Shown one piece after another: positions 13,151-24,944 of a DNA stretch of 64,000 bases. The stretch lies in assembly GCA_037074765.1 (NCBI GenBank), contig JBAMDO010000230.1, forward strand, positions 1 to 64,000, given 5' to 3'. This DNA is from Mansonella perstans (Eukaryota; Nematoda; Chromadorea; Rhabditida; Onchocercidae). The notes below the pieces were generated by a model. That model searched no databases. It saw nothing but the letters and a program-made list of their open reading frames with translations, and was not told where the DNA came from. Each line of letters opens with the position of its first letter. Positions within the stretch are counted from its first letter, which is position 1. A program made the translations under genes and the position numbers.

Positions 13151-16100
13151 ATGAAAAGTTATTTTGTATTACTTGCACTTCTGCCATTTCTACGATCACA
13201 ATTTACCACACACGAATTGGAGGAGGAAAATGCTGAAGGTGAAATTATTTTTTATTTTTTTTTCCTTCCGGAAATTTTCTACTTTAATCATATTTATTAT
13301 TTAATCATTTTGTCTCAAATAGTTTGCATCTGGATATAGAACAGCACTGGATGACAAAATGAATGATTTCAGTTGAGAGATGGAATCACTTATTTTAATA
13401 ATTAGCAAAACATTTCAAAAATTAAGAAATGTTTTTAACATATTAAAGATTATGTTAAATTAAAACTGTAAGTTATCTAAAAATGTTAATTAAAAAAAAT
13501 AAATGCATGAATGGATAACTAGGTAAAAAATTATAACGATAAAAGTTTTACGAAAAGTTAATTACAATAAAAATTTTTTTTTTAGGAAATAATTTTCGTC
13601 GAAAGTTAAAAGTTCGGATTAAATATTATCTTCAGAAAATTAGAAAAATGGAAAACTTGTAAAAATTAAAAATTAAAATTTTTTGCAGATATTTTCAGCA
13701 ATTTTTTACTTTTTTTTCTACATTGATATTTGAGTATTAATTTATTCTTTCTCACATATTATAAATTGGAAATGTTGAATTATTAGTGATATTCATCATC
13801 GCTGCTTGTCTTCGCGAACGAAGATTTGCATGATTTCACTCATGTTTGATACAGACTAACAAAAGGCTTGTGACTAACAAACCAATACGGGAAATGCAGC
13901 TATGGTTGCATATGATGCAGCGGAAAGTCTACTTGAGTGGTATAGATAATGCACGGGCTTTTCTGCGATGTCGTCTTCTGCCGACATTGATTCTACGAGT
14001 AATTTCAAAGGAAACAGCGCATAAGTGTGCCTTCATAACTCCCGATTGGATGATAGAGTAGACTATTTGTGATGGTCAATTTGACTGAGGTTAAGATACT
14101 GTTTTAGAGAATCTTTATATCGCTTTTTAGGAGCACCTCCCATGCGGGAGAAAGTGGCAAGTTCACCATACCCTCTGTCCTGGACATCTGTCTTACTCAG
14201 CGCAGCTGCTCCTCAACAGCATGGCTTCAATGCGGATTATAGCTACCTATTGAAGGATTGTCTCATTTGTTCTCATTTCTCATCTCATTTATGATCAATG
14301 CAGCGAATGTTGAGGACTGAACAAAGGCAGCGCTGATGGAAACATTCGAGATGGCGGTAGATGGGCCGGGATTTAAATTCATACAGAGCAGCAGCATGGC
14401 TCTGTGAACAGCAATTTTGGTACTGTTCTTCAGATGTTTGTTGTACCAAACCCATTTATAGAGCGAAGGCCTTGAATGCTTTAGCTGTTCTATTGTCTAT
14501 CTCTTTGTCGATCGCGGCAGCAGAGGAAATGATACTGCCCAGGTAATTGAACTGATGGACAGATTTAAGCTCTGTATCTCCTATGGTGATTTGGGGAGAA
14601 TGGTAATCAGTTTGTGATAGTTTGTGGTGGAAGTTTTTCATCAAAAGTCAATCCAAAGAGTTCAGCTTTACTTCCAATCCAAAAAATGTTGACTTCCAGT
14701 CTAGAAACTTCTACAAAGCAAGATTTAAGCGCTGCAGGGCCGCTTTGGTATGGGCAACAAGTGCGGCGTCATCAGCATACAGCAACTCGCGGACAAGGTG
14801 ATTTAGGGTCTTGATGTGCGTTCCTAGTCGTTTTAGGTTGAATAAGTTGCTGTCAGCACAACAGCCGATATAAATATGATTTGCTTTGTTAAGGTGTCCC
14901 TAACTCTGTGTAGCATCATGCTAAAAAGAATGATGAATAGAGGTGGTGCATTAACACAAAATTTTCACACCATTGACTATTGAAGTGCGTCGACATATCT
15001 GACTGACTGCGCGGATTCTCATGTAACAGGATGATCATTTTGAAGAATTTGAGAGGACTCCTGATTGTTCCAGAATCTGCTATAAGTCATTTCTGTTCGC
15101 AGTATCAAAAGCTTTAGCAAGGTCAACGAAAATAGAGTTCTCTACATTTCTCTTATAATTATCTGAAAACAAAAACTATGACGGATGTACCCATATTAGC
15201 TCTGAAGTCTTTCAAGTAAAAGACCTTCGGCAATAGCAGGGATTAGCCTTATAGGAGTATTTTTGTGGGGATTTTTCTGGCGATGGAGAGCAGAGCCATA
15301 CCTCGATAGTTTGAACAGTGGGCTTGTCTGCTTTTTCTTGAAAAGCAGGATGATGATTGCATCTCGAAAATCTAATGGTAATTCGCATTTTTCTCAACAA
15401 TGTACAGCAAACTCGTGAAATTTGACATGAAGTATACGGTCTTCATGCTTCCAGACTTCAGATGGAATAATTCCAACTATCTTGCCAGTTTTTATCTGCT
15501 TTATAGCTTTAAGAATGTGGAGGCTATGTCAGTTGTGTTTTTTTTTGAGCGATTTGCTGAATTGATGAGCATTTAACTATAAGATTGGCGAGAGTTTGGA
15601 AGTACTCAGAACATCGATTTAGGATGGAAGTTCTGTCTGTGAGGAGACAACAAATAAATGCAGTCATAATAGCTGATAGCTATTAATGAGGATTACAGTC
15701 ATGGAACATTGATAGCTAATTATTTTAGAGATAGCCAATCGGACGTATGTTGAACAGCAAAGTGAATTGCAACGTACCATACTAAGTAGGTATAACAAGC
15801 GGGTACGACCGGTCCTGAATATATCGGAACCATTAGAAGTTGCAGTTCATGTCTACGTTATGCATGTTTCTGTTAATCAGTTGGAACAAACGATTACACT
15901 TAATGGACATATTTATATGGTTTGCTCCACTTTATTATTATCCCAAACTATTTCATTTGCTTTTTTCCTGAAACATTGCTATATTTTAATATAAAGTATT
16001 ATCACTCAGAAAAAAACGAAGGAAACCTTTTTTCTTTTAAATTAAAGACATGGAAAGATGAATATGCTGTTTGGGAGCCAAGTGAACATAATGGTGTGCA

Positions 16101-19100
16101 TATAACAATGGTCAAGCAATGGGAGATTTGGACACCGGAATTGCGAATTACAAATAGGTCAGCGATTATTTTGCTGTTTTTTTTTTGATAATTTTTGAGA
16201 AAAGGACAAAATTTTACACAAATTTAAGCTTTTCATTTCCTAAAAAATCCAAATTTTGAATTCGAAATGAACCAATTATTTGAGTGTTTAGAAAGTTATT
16301 TTAAAATGAAAACGAAAAAAAGCAAATAATTTTAAATTTCATCCTAGCAAAACAAATGGTTGCATAATTTAGTGTGTCCGGTGTAGGACAGTTTTCCGAA
16401 ATTTCAAAACGATCCCATGTTATTATACATTCCAACGGAAAAGCTGTAAGTATTTGAAATTTTAAAAGATTTCTAAATTTTATTAAATTATTTTGCCACA
16501 GCATACATTTTCATTCAGTGAAGATGAAAATTCATCAATAAAGTGCAGTAGTTTGTAACATTTTCCTATTAGCAATGATTGAAGAAAAAAGAAATTTTCT
16601 CAATTTTTCAAAAGAATAAATTTTATACCATTTTAAAATGACAAAAAAAATTTCCATTATACATCATTGAATTGTTTTAGCTCTGTATTCATATACGTCT
16701 AACAATATACCTCGCACAGTTTTTATGTTTTATGATTAAGTCAAAATTACGATTTAAATGTCAAATCCAAATTCGATTTGTGCTAAAATTCCAAAACTTG
16801 AAGTATAAGAAATAATTATTGTGAAACGTATGATAATAACATTTAAGAACATTATTAACAGATGAAAATGAATATAACACATGTTTGGTAATAATAATAG
16901 GAAATGAACAATCGGAACGCATATAAACACATAAATCAGTCGTTTTTGTACGTAAAAGTATTTAATACTTGCATTAATAAATCACTATTAAAGATAAATG
17001 CAACAAGTAAATAATTCATTGATGTAAGTCTTTTTTAGTAACTGTGATAACGAATCAATTATTCGGTTCGATGGATACTTTTTTCAAAATAAACTAAATT
17101 TAAATTTTTAAAAATAAATAGGAGTGAAATAATGATTTTTAGTGGAGTAGAATTGAAATTTATCCGACATTTTCCATCAAAATTGGCTGTAAATTTGATT
17201 ATTCGGCATATCCGTTCGATACACAAAAATGTGCCCTCGGAATTTACACAACAAATCGAATGAGTGAAGTACAACTTTCAATATATTACAATATGCAACC
17301 TACCGTATTACTTGGTTTGTTTTGAAATTAAATTAAATAAGTTTTCGAACTTTTATCTTTAATTTTTTCTTCTACGAAAAAAGGAAAAATTTACAAACAA
17401 AATACATTCTTCACTTCTCTCATTTTCTTTTTCAGTCCTATTTCAATATTTATTTAATTATTCTACATTTCAAAACTAATTTAAATTAAATTAAATTTCA
17501 GGTTGGGGTGAACAATCAAAGAAAAAACATATTAGTGACTGGATGATTGATTCGGTAGCAATGAATGTTACTTATTTTAACAGTGGCAAATATAAAACTG
17601 AAAAGCCAGTTGATGCCGAAGAATTGGATATTTCATGGTTTTTTAAACCAGTTCCTTTAATTTTTTCTCCAAAGATTTCCCTAAAAATTTAGAAACTCGA
17701 AAGCTTTATCAAAATTGTAACAAGAGGAAAAGCAAAATCACAAAATAGGCAGGAAAAATTAATTAACGAAAAAATAAGCTATACAATTTAATATATATAA
17801 TTGAAGTGATAATTAATTTGTGATTTTTTGTAATTTCTGAAGTTTGAATCGTTAGAAACTTGATGCAAATTAAATAGCATGAAAAATTTATTTGATTTCA
17901 ATTAATGATTTCCAAATTATTTGTTATCAAAAATTATGTAAGTTGATGCGTAATATTTTATTGTTGCCGAATAAATTACGACACTATTTCTAAATACTAA
18001 CAGGATTAGAATTCAATTTAATTTAATCTTTAAATGCTACCTCTAAATTTTTTGAACCTTAAAATAAGTAAGAGTTATAAGAAGTTATTATTTGATAACA
18101 TTAATGCACAATACTCTTGCGAAAATTTTTCAAATTTTAAATTTGTGTTTTCGAAATTTAATATTTACAACACAAAATGCATGTAATCTACATGAATTCA
18201 CTGAATATTTTCAAATTTATAGAACTGAAATTTGATATTTTTTGATGAAGAAAATTATAAATAAAAATGTTCTAAAATGTTTTATAATTTTATACCATTA
18301 CTGTTATGCCATTTTCAGATCTGCTGTTCCTCAAATTAATTTTGATCAGATCATTTTTTAAATTTCAGGTCTATCCTGCATGCATGGTTGACCATACATC
18401 GTAATGCATCATTATTCACTTTAACAATATTGGTACCAACATTGGTGTCATATATGTTTGTCATTTGTTCATTTCTGCTACCATCAGCTGATTCCGCCAT
18501 TTACATTTTACTTGCTAATTTATTCTTTCTTGGTGTATTTCTTGAAGACTTAGCAGTAATGATTCCACCAGCTATTGGACAATTACCTAAAATTGGTGAC
18601 ATTTCTTTTAAATCAAAAAAAAATAATGAATGGGATAATTACGGAAATGAGTGTAAAAATTAAAAAAGCTAAGAAATAAATAAGGAAAAACAACCTCCAT
18701 ACTGTTTCTTATTTTATTGCCAATCTAATTTAAGTAAAAATATTAAAACAGAATGTTTAAAAAGCAGATAAATAAGAAGTAACTGAAGAAATTTTTGATA
18801 CTATTATTATTTATTAGCACTAGGGAGTTAAATTTGATTTAATTTCAACTCAATCGGTAACTTTTTATTTCAATTTTTTCCTTTCGTTTTTTACTTTCAT
18901 TTTATTTTTTCTTTTTGTTAATTTAAAACTTTATTTTTTAATCTCTTCACTAACAATTTTTTCATTTCATCAAAATTTGAAATTGATTGATTTAAAATTC
19001 TAATAAATAATATCAGAATTGAATATCAAAAGAGTTTTGATTGATTTTCTGTATTTTCTTTTTTATTAGTTTGGTTTATTGGAATTAATTTGGCACTTAC

Positions 19101-19986
19101 TACCATGGCAACATTTTTACATCTGTGGTTACGGTATTTATTGAAAAGAGAAGATACGGTAACAAAATGGTACATCTGGATATTAAAAGTGAAAAGAATT
19201 ATTCCAAAGAAGTGGCGTACTACGTTACTTTTTGATACCGATAACGTTGGAATTGAGGCGAATGTTACCTATACAGGTCTATTAATAATTATATTTGTTT
19301 TTTTTATGTCAAAGATAATGAAAGAGTGGGAAGAATTGATCATCTTTTTATATAAATTATATGTAATCACAAAAATTTTTGTCAACATTTGAAATTTAAT
19401 AGATTCAAACGTTTAGAAAAATTTTTGCTTTTGTTTTAACAAATTTGAACAAGCGCAATTTTATTTTTTGTTAATCCTTTTTTCTTTGTTTTTTTAGTAG
19501 ACATTAATCAAATTTAAAGATTATTAAAATTCATTTTCACTTTTAATTAACAGTTAGCGAATTGAATTACTGGAAAAGATTTAATTTAAATATGTGAATG
19601 GTATTTCTATATTATCGTAATCATTATCAATATGTGATTATCATTGTCATTATTTTTATAACTAATATTGTTATTATTCCTAATATTATTATTCTTTTAT
19701 CGTTATTATTATAAATGTATGAAGTGCCCACTTAGTATATTATATGCAAAGTAAATTTCTTAAATTATTCTAAATCTGTTCTGGTCAAATATTATAAATC
19801 GGAAATTTATGTATGCAGATTTAATCCAAAAATCGATTGTAAACATTTCCAATTCAAAGCAATAACAATATTATTTCAGGTAAACAAAATATTTTATGGA
19901 CAACAATTGTGAATTATTTACGAATACTTTTGTTGCTCGTTTATTTTTTCATATTTATTATTGCCCTTATCATTGTACTTATTTGA
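13151..19986 (+). CDS. Divergent Cys-loop ligand-gated ion channel subunit
   Basis: Nine exons join in frame to a predicted 436-aa protein: 13151-13238, 15729-15919, 16048-16157, 16373-16445, 17143-17314, 17502-17637, 18369-18595, 19070-19276 and 19880-19986 (TGA). Residues 1-17 form a signal peptide. The extracellular ligand-binding domain has the SRYNKRVRPV motif, the WKDEYAVWEP segment, and a canonical Cys-loop with Cys170 and Cys184 around AYPFDTQ. Four hydrophobic segments follow: M1 about 271-295, M2 about 297-321, M3 about 334-355 and M4 about 408-434. There is no vicinal Cys pair in loop C, so it is not a nicotinic alpha-type subunit. The sequence before M2 has neither the usual GEK nor PAR motif, leaving ion selectivity open. 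The M3-M4 loop is short. Intron 1 is 2.5 kb and contains an antisense LINE remnant. Assignment to the pentameric channel superfamily is firm; the subfamily and ligand are unknown. Confidence 0.85.
13830..15640 (-). mobile_element. Decayed non-LTR retrotransposon (LINE) reverse transcriptase, in intron 1 of the channel gene
   Basis: Minus-strand translation in shifting frames gives ordered RT landmarks. From 5' to 3' these are an FRDAIIV-like stretch (about 15340), the catalytic YADD box at 14768-14779 followed by AALVAHT, a FNYLGSIISS block (about 14530-14560), an FHQRC..LNIR segment (about 14300), and a terminal C-x2-C..SRIGL motif (about 13880-13925). Order and spacing fit the C-terminal half of a LINE ORF2. 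Several frameshifts and stops break it, so it is inactive. Its 3' end lies near 13830, and no clear poly(A) tail or target-site duplication was identified. Base composition is visibly less AT-rich than the flanks. Confidence 0.8.
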
Positions 19987-20960
19987 AAGGTGAATTATAA
20001 AATAATAAGTATCATTCAATCGAATTGTTTAATTAAAATTTAATTTACTTTTTCTTTCTCTCTCAGGCTATTTCTCTCTCCCCATCTTTCTCTCGTCTTT
20101 TTCATTGAAAGAAAAAAGAGAACATCAGTCACTTTTTTTATTATCATGAAATTTTTCCGACAATGAATATTTCTGTTTGAATTTTGACTTTGCATCTTTG
20201 TTCTTCTGCTAAATAAGTAAAAATTTCTACGAATATAATTTTATCATTACATGCTTAATTACTTCCAACTCAATTAAAAAACTTCAACGTGTTATTCAAA
20301 TGTATTAATATAGTGAATTTTATCAATGTGCTCGTTCACTTGTGCTTATTAATCATTATGCGTATTAATCATTAAAAGAAATTAATAATTAATATTGCTC
20401 CTTCAGGAGCACTTTACTATTGCATATTTAATTATTTCGGAACCAACTTGAAAAATTACACTTAAATAGATGGATACAATGGATTTTTCGTTATCATAAG
20501 TTGCGGAAAGATGGATCAAAAGAAAATAAGAAAATAAAATTACTTATGAACAACTGATATACAATTACTATCACTGAATTGAAATGAATTCGAAATTTTT
20601 TGGCGTGAAATTAATCCGTCGTTGCTTTTATGGTCATCACTATTGTATTTATTATCGCTATTATTTTTAATTTATGAATTAATATTATAATAACTTAATG
20701 TGGTTTTTGATTTTCAATCAGTTCGCAGATCATTTAGATGTTATTATTTTTATCATTCAAATAAAGATACAATAAAACGACCAGAAAATTTTGAATCTTT
20801 TTCAAATTTGAATTTGAAACTTAAAATTTTGTTTAAAAAATGCAGAGAAAAAGTTCACAAATTAAGTTACTTCAAAAAAAAAAACTAGCAGCAAGCAAAC
20901 TAATTTTTGCCAGAAATAAATTTAAACACCATTTTTTGATTTACCGAGATATTGCGGTTA
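19987..20960. other. Intergenic, 3' side of the channel gene
   Basis: No gene seen. It contains pyrimidine-rich CTCTCT/TTTCTC tracts near 20050-20110 and a short frame at 20700-20888 with no recognisable content. Confidence 0.55.
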
Positions 20961-21251
20961 TTAAATTTCTCTTTCCGGCATGCTCATTTTGACCTCACCG
21001 GCCATTGGAATCGTTGCCACTGGTGCTCCCATTGCTGCCGACATTCCCGGTTGTCCCGCTGGTCCCTCCGGTTCCCTTGATCCCAATAGTTTTATTGGTC
21101 GCAGTGCTCTCGGTGGTCCCGGTAATCTGCCCCCTTGATGTACTGCTTGCATTTCATTTGAAGCACAACAATTATGAGTGCAAGGCACATTGTAAATTTC
21201 ACCATATTTCAAATCGACTATGTTGAAATTTAAACTGTTCTCTTCCCAATT
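20961..21251 (-). pseudogene. Collagen-like exon with decayed Gly-X-Y repeat
   Basis: The exon follows a strong acceptor (TTTTTTCAG, minus strand) and runs to a stop at 20961, about 96 residues. A CTHNCC cysteine cluster precedes a proline-rich segment whose triplets read GPP, RAL, RPI, KLL, GSR, EPE, GPA, GQP, GMS, AAM, GAP. About half of the triplets start with Gly. Most of the others use AGA, CGA, GAA or GCA, each one change away from GGA. A nematode cuticle collagen uses uninterrupted Gly-X-Y, so this looks like a relic or a collagen-derived exon under relaxed constraint. No upstream exon was identified. An unrelated proline-rich protein remains possible. Confidence 0.45.
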
Positions 21252-21849
21252 CTGAAAAAAGGCAGATTTTATAAAAAACATACGATTTCACTAATTTGCT
21301 AATCTATCAAATAAGAGCGATTTTGACGTATTCAGAGAGATTCTTGCATTTAAATTGACGTTAATAGCATTTATGAATAAATCTAATTTTGTGTCATTAA
21401 ATGATGAAATCATCGGAACTCAATTAGCTGCTTATGCATAATTATTGGAAAGTATTCAAGCACTGCATAAATCCAAATACTCACTAATTACTCTAATTCA
21501 ACATTTTTTTATAGCCAGAAATGACTATATAAATAGTAATCACAAATCAAACGCTGCATCACGGATCATCTAGTGGGCCAAGAAGACATCGATACTTCTT
21601 GAAGTTAGAACTGAGGTATCCAGGACAAGCCGAACGAAAACGATAATGAACAAGTTCTCGAGCTTGTTCATTTTAAGAAAAGTTAACGAAACAGCACGGA
21701 CACACAAGCTTGAAAAAATTCGAAGAATAAACTAAAAAGCTATTATGGACTATGTTTCGGATGCCTGAAAACCTTAATCAGAAGATTTCAGAACAATGAA
21801 GAGATATTTTGACGTAAACTAAAACTTCAACAAGGCAATACCGAAACAA

Positions 21850-22690
21850 GACAGAATCGAAATTCTCGGCATCATTTGGATAAACGACAAAGACATGATC
21901 AGAGAGACGTTGAAATCATAGATCGAACAAAAACTCATCAAACAGAGTCTTGCAATTCGTTGTTTTGCAATATGAATCCTTAAGATTTTTATTCCGTGTA
22001 AGGATACAATTCAAACTATTTCTTCAAAACTTTTGAAAAAAAAACCATTCTTGGGATCAAATCCTCGATGAAGACAATAAAGAAGCATGACAATCTCCTA
22101 CAAAGGAATGATTTGCAGACATTATAGGCCAAAAGACTCTCAGATCAACGACTCCAGTCTTCACGGTTGTGTTGAATACGCAACACATCAATGTTTAAAA
22201 TGTATACCGCTACTGAATACGCAACACTTGAAATCAAGACACGCTTAAAATGAACAAAATCAAAGTTATGAGTATGCCAAGGTTGGAACTGCTAGCAATA
22301 CTTACTGATGCAAGAGCTGGAACTTTGTTCAAAAATTTCGGAGCCGTACATGTTCTTTCGGAAATGAGGTGCAAATTTTGGATACCGAAAGGACGAATGG
22401 AAGTGAAACGCGTTGCATGAAGCGCAAGCACTGGACAGCTAAGTCGTTTAAATTACCAGTCATGCCGAATCTTCCAAAAACACGAGTTTTACGTTCGAGG
22501 ACCTTTTCAAGAAGTGAAATGGATTATTTTAGCCCGCTTTCCATTGAAATCGAAATTGGAGTAACTAAAAGATGGATTGTTCTCTTCACATGTTTCACAA
22601 TAAGAGCAGTTCATCTGAAAAATGTGAAAAATTTGTCAGCTGCACGTGCTAAGGGGATTCACCTCTCGTCGTGGTTATCGCAATGAATTC
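21850..22690 (+). mobile_element. BEL/Pao LTR retrotransposon fragment (RT thumb, RNase H, integrase)
   Basis: Plus-strand frames show the ordered 3' part of a BEL/Pao pol gene. An EILGIIW motif (about 21860) and a WDQILDE-like stretch in a shifted frame (about 22050) come first. The RNase H hallmark SMPRLELLAIL follows at 22271-22303. Next is an integrase zinc-finger remnant ending in WIPKGR, then [13 protein letters not shown], and the core start MDYFSPL followed by [16 protein letters not shown]. Stops and frameshifts occur between blocks and no LTRs were recognised. Weak similarity may extend upstream to about 21590. It is a degraded, non-autonomous remnant. Confidence 0.75.
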
Positions 22691-23589
22691 TGAACGATAA
22701 TGTAAACCATTCCAAGCAGTTCTCATCTAGTGACTGATCATAATTGCTGTTCACTTTTTTGTTGATAAACTTTGTCAATATCAAACTGGCTGGCAATTTA
22801 CCTTCAATAATACTTCCAATGCTGAATGTTCCAGATACTGCCCATTGCTTCGACTTTTCGAAGTATCTTTTCATAGGTATCCACTCTCGATCATATTCTT
22901 TGATCGAGTGCGCTTTACTATAAAGCGATGTAGAACTCGTTTTCTTATGGTAAACATATTTCTAAATTTTTCCATCAAAACTCTTTTCCTGAGGGCAATA
23001 TTCTTTTTCTTTTTCAGTTCTTTTTCAATATTCTCTTTTTTCATATTCTTATTCTTTTTCAGTTGGGAATGTCAGGAAAATTTCGAAAAACATACTTCAA
23101 TTTTCTAGTATCAATTATTTTGCAATTAAAATGATTATGAAACAAATTTGATAAATTCTCTGTCAAAAATTATATACCGTCGACACATTTTAAAGATTGT
23201 AAGTTCTCTCGTTTATAACCAAGCCAATTTATGTCAAAGTATTATTTTTTCTTAAAATTCTCGCAAACGCTTTATGAAGTAATGTGTACCGTTTAACAAC
23301 GATAAAACTGGAAAGTCAATGGGTAGCTGGTGTCTAATGATTGTAAGCGGAGTTAAGAAAAAAATGGGAATGTATCAGAAATTCTTTGTATGGCAATACG
23401 CAATGGAATCAATAAAATGGAGTGAAACAGTTTTACAAACAGTGCGCATTTAGCATTATGCATTATGTAATTAAATTGGGTACAATATCAATATAAAAGG
23501 ATGCTAACATATAAATGGAGCAGCAACCATCTGGATTTGGAGAACAACTGCATACAGATATTATAATCAATCTACCTTTTTAACAGTGT

Positions 23590-23930
23590 TGTTTGAATAA
23601 GGAGCTTCGAATTCTCACAAAACATTGAATTTTCAACTTGATTTTGCAATTTTTGGTATATCGCATGCAGATTATCATTCTTCCATTAATGCATTTATGT
23701 AATACCTGCAAATTCTTCATGAAATTTTTTTTAATAAAATGAAAAAAATAAGAAGAAAGTACCAATATGGATACGTGACAAAATACGAAGGAGACGAAAA
23801 GGAAACGGTGTGAAAATTTTTTTTTTGTAGAAGAAAAAGTGAATGAAATAAAGCTTACTGAATGAAATTTGGGGACAGAGTTGATAGACACCACTGAATT
23901 ACTTCTGTTAGGTATGTTAAGGATTATATC
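23590..23930 (-). repeat. Dispersed repeat, copy A
   Basis: The reverse complement of this block matches 34640-34725 at one end and 35770-35990 at the other. Shared phrases are CAGTGGTGTCT..TTTCATTCAGTAAG on one side and GTATTTTGTCAC..TTCATGAAGAATTT..ATGCATTAATGGAA on the other. About 100 bp also recur at 24360-24465. A long frame crosses it but is low-complexity and not conserved between copies. Confidence 0.7.
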
Positions 23931-24359
23931 TATAATTATACACCCAAATAGGAGTAATCTATGTTCACGTGTGACAGTGTAAAAATTTATTTCATGCGTC
24001 TTTGTGTGTATGCATGCATACGCGTGTGTGCGCTTCTAAATTAGGCGCATTAATATTTTATTATTTTCATATGCAATATGTCAATATGTAATGAAAATAA
24101 CTGAAAAGTGATTTATAATATCAATTAATGACTACAATTTTACTAGCAACGCATATGTGTTGTAATCGAAAAATGAGAGGTATTTTGGATTTTCATAGTT
24201 TTATTTCTTTTTTTTAACATCTCTCTTCTCACGGTATAAGTTCTCTCATGGATTTTCAAATTGTCTGGCTGAAAAAAACTTTTGTTCCATATCGAATAAG
24301 AGTAGCGCTTCACATCATATGAGTTCTCTATAGATTTTCAAATGGTTTGATTGAGAAAA

Positions 24360-24465
24360 AATTTTTTTCCCTTTAGAAGAAAAAGTGAACAATATAAAAC
24401 TTACAGAATGACATTTAGAGGCAGAGTTGACAAACACTACTGAATGTTAAGTATGTTAAGGGTCT
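24360..24465 (-). repeat. Dispersed repeat, partial copy B
   Basis: It parallels 23820-23930: AGAAGAAAAAGTGAA, then CTTAC.GAATGA.ATTT, then CAGAGTTGA.A.ACAC.ACTGAAT, then TATGTTAAGG. It is moderately diverged and has the same orientation as copy A. Confidence 0.7.
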
Positions 24466-24942
24466 TTTTTTTAATTTTTGAAAGCTTTTAATTAAATTAT
24501 TTTTTCTTAACTAGAAAATCACATTGAGCGTAGGATAAAGGCTTCCTCTCCAATTCGAGATGGCACAGGAAGAAAAATTTAAGATATGCTAATTGCTAGT
24601 TTTTCTTGTACAATGATAAGTTTTCCAATTTCTGCTATAATAATTTAAAATTAAAATACCAATGATTCATTAGAAGTGAGCCGGTTTTGTTTCTTGTTAA
24701 TTTTTAAAGTAATGTTTTCTTTCCTATTTCATCACATATGAATTGAAGTTATCGATCTTTAATTCATTTAACAATTAGTGTAAGTGCAGTGCGTGGTTAG
24801 TTGTGACTTGAAATTGTTCATTGAGTAACTTCAGTTATTATTTATTAATTGTCTTAATCAAAATGCTCTATTAATTTTTTTTGTAATCCTTTAATTACAG
24901 TAATTGCATTGAATGTTTATCCCAGTTTTTTTAATAAATTTC

Positions 24943-24944
24943 AG
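24943..24944 (+). promoter_or_regulatory. Acceptor AG abutting the SOD start codon (likely trans-splice site)
   Basis: AAATTTCAG ends exactly one base before the ATG at 24945. An acceptor in a first exon with no room for 5' UTR is typical of spliced-leader addition in nematodes. A 5' UTR intron is the alternative. Confidence 0.5.

Larger units (their letters stand above)
22691..24944. other. Intergenic region with dispersed repeats, 5' of the SOD gene
   Basis: No gene is supported. A pyrimidine-rich tract (TTCTTTTTCA repeats) lies at about 22990-23065, and a TGTGTG/CGTGTGTG purine-pyrimidine run at about 24002-24030. Dispersed repeat copies at 23590-23930 and 24360-24465 are listed separately. 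A second local duplication pairs 24230-24285 with 24318-24370 (GTTCTCT..GGATTTTCAAAT). Confidence 0.55.

Noticed and set aside
21005..21226. Plus-strand Val/Leu/Pro-rich frame
   Set aside because: It is the shadow of the minus-strand collagen-like exon, since its residues follow from the complement of Gly/Pro codons.
23580..23894. 104-residue minus-strand frame in dispersed repeat copy A
   Set aside because: The composition is low-complexity Phe/Ser/Lys and the frame is not kept in the homologous copy at 35770-35990.
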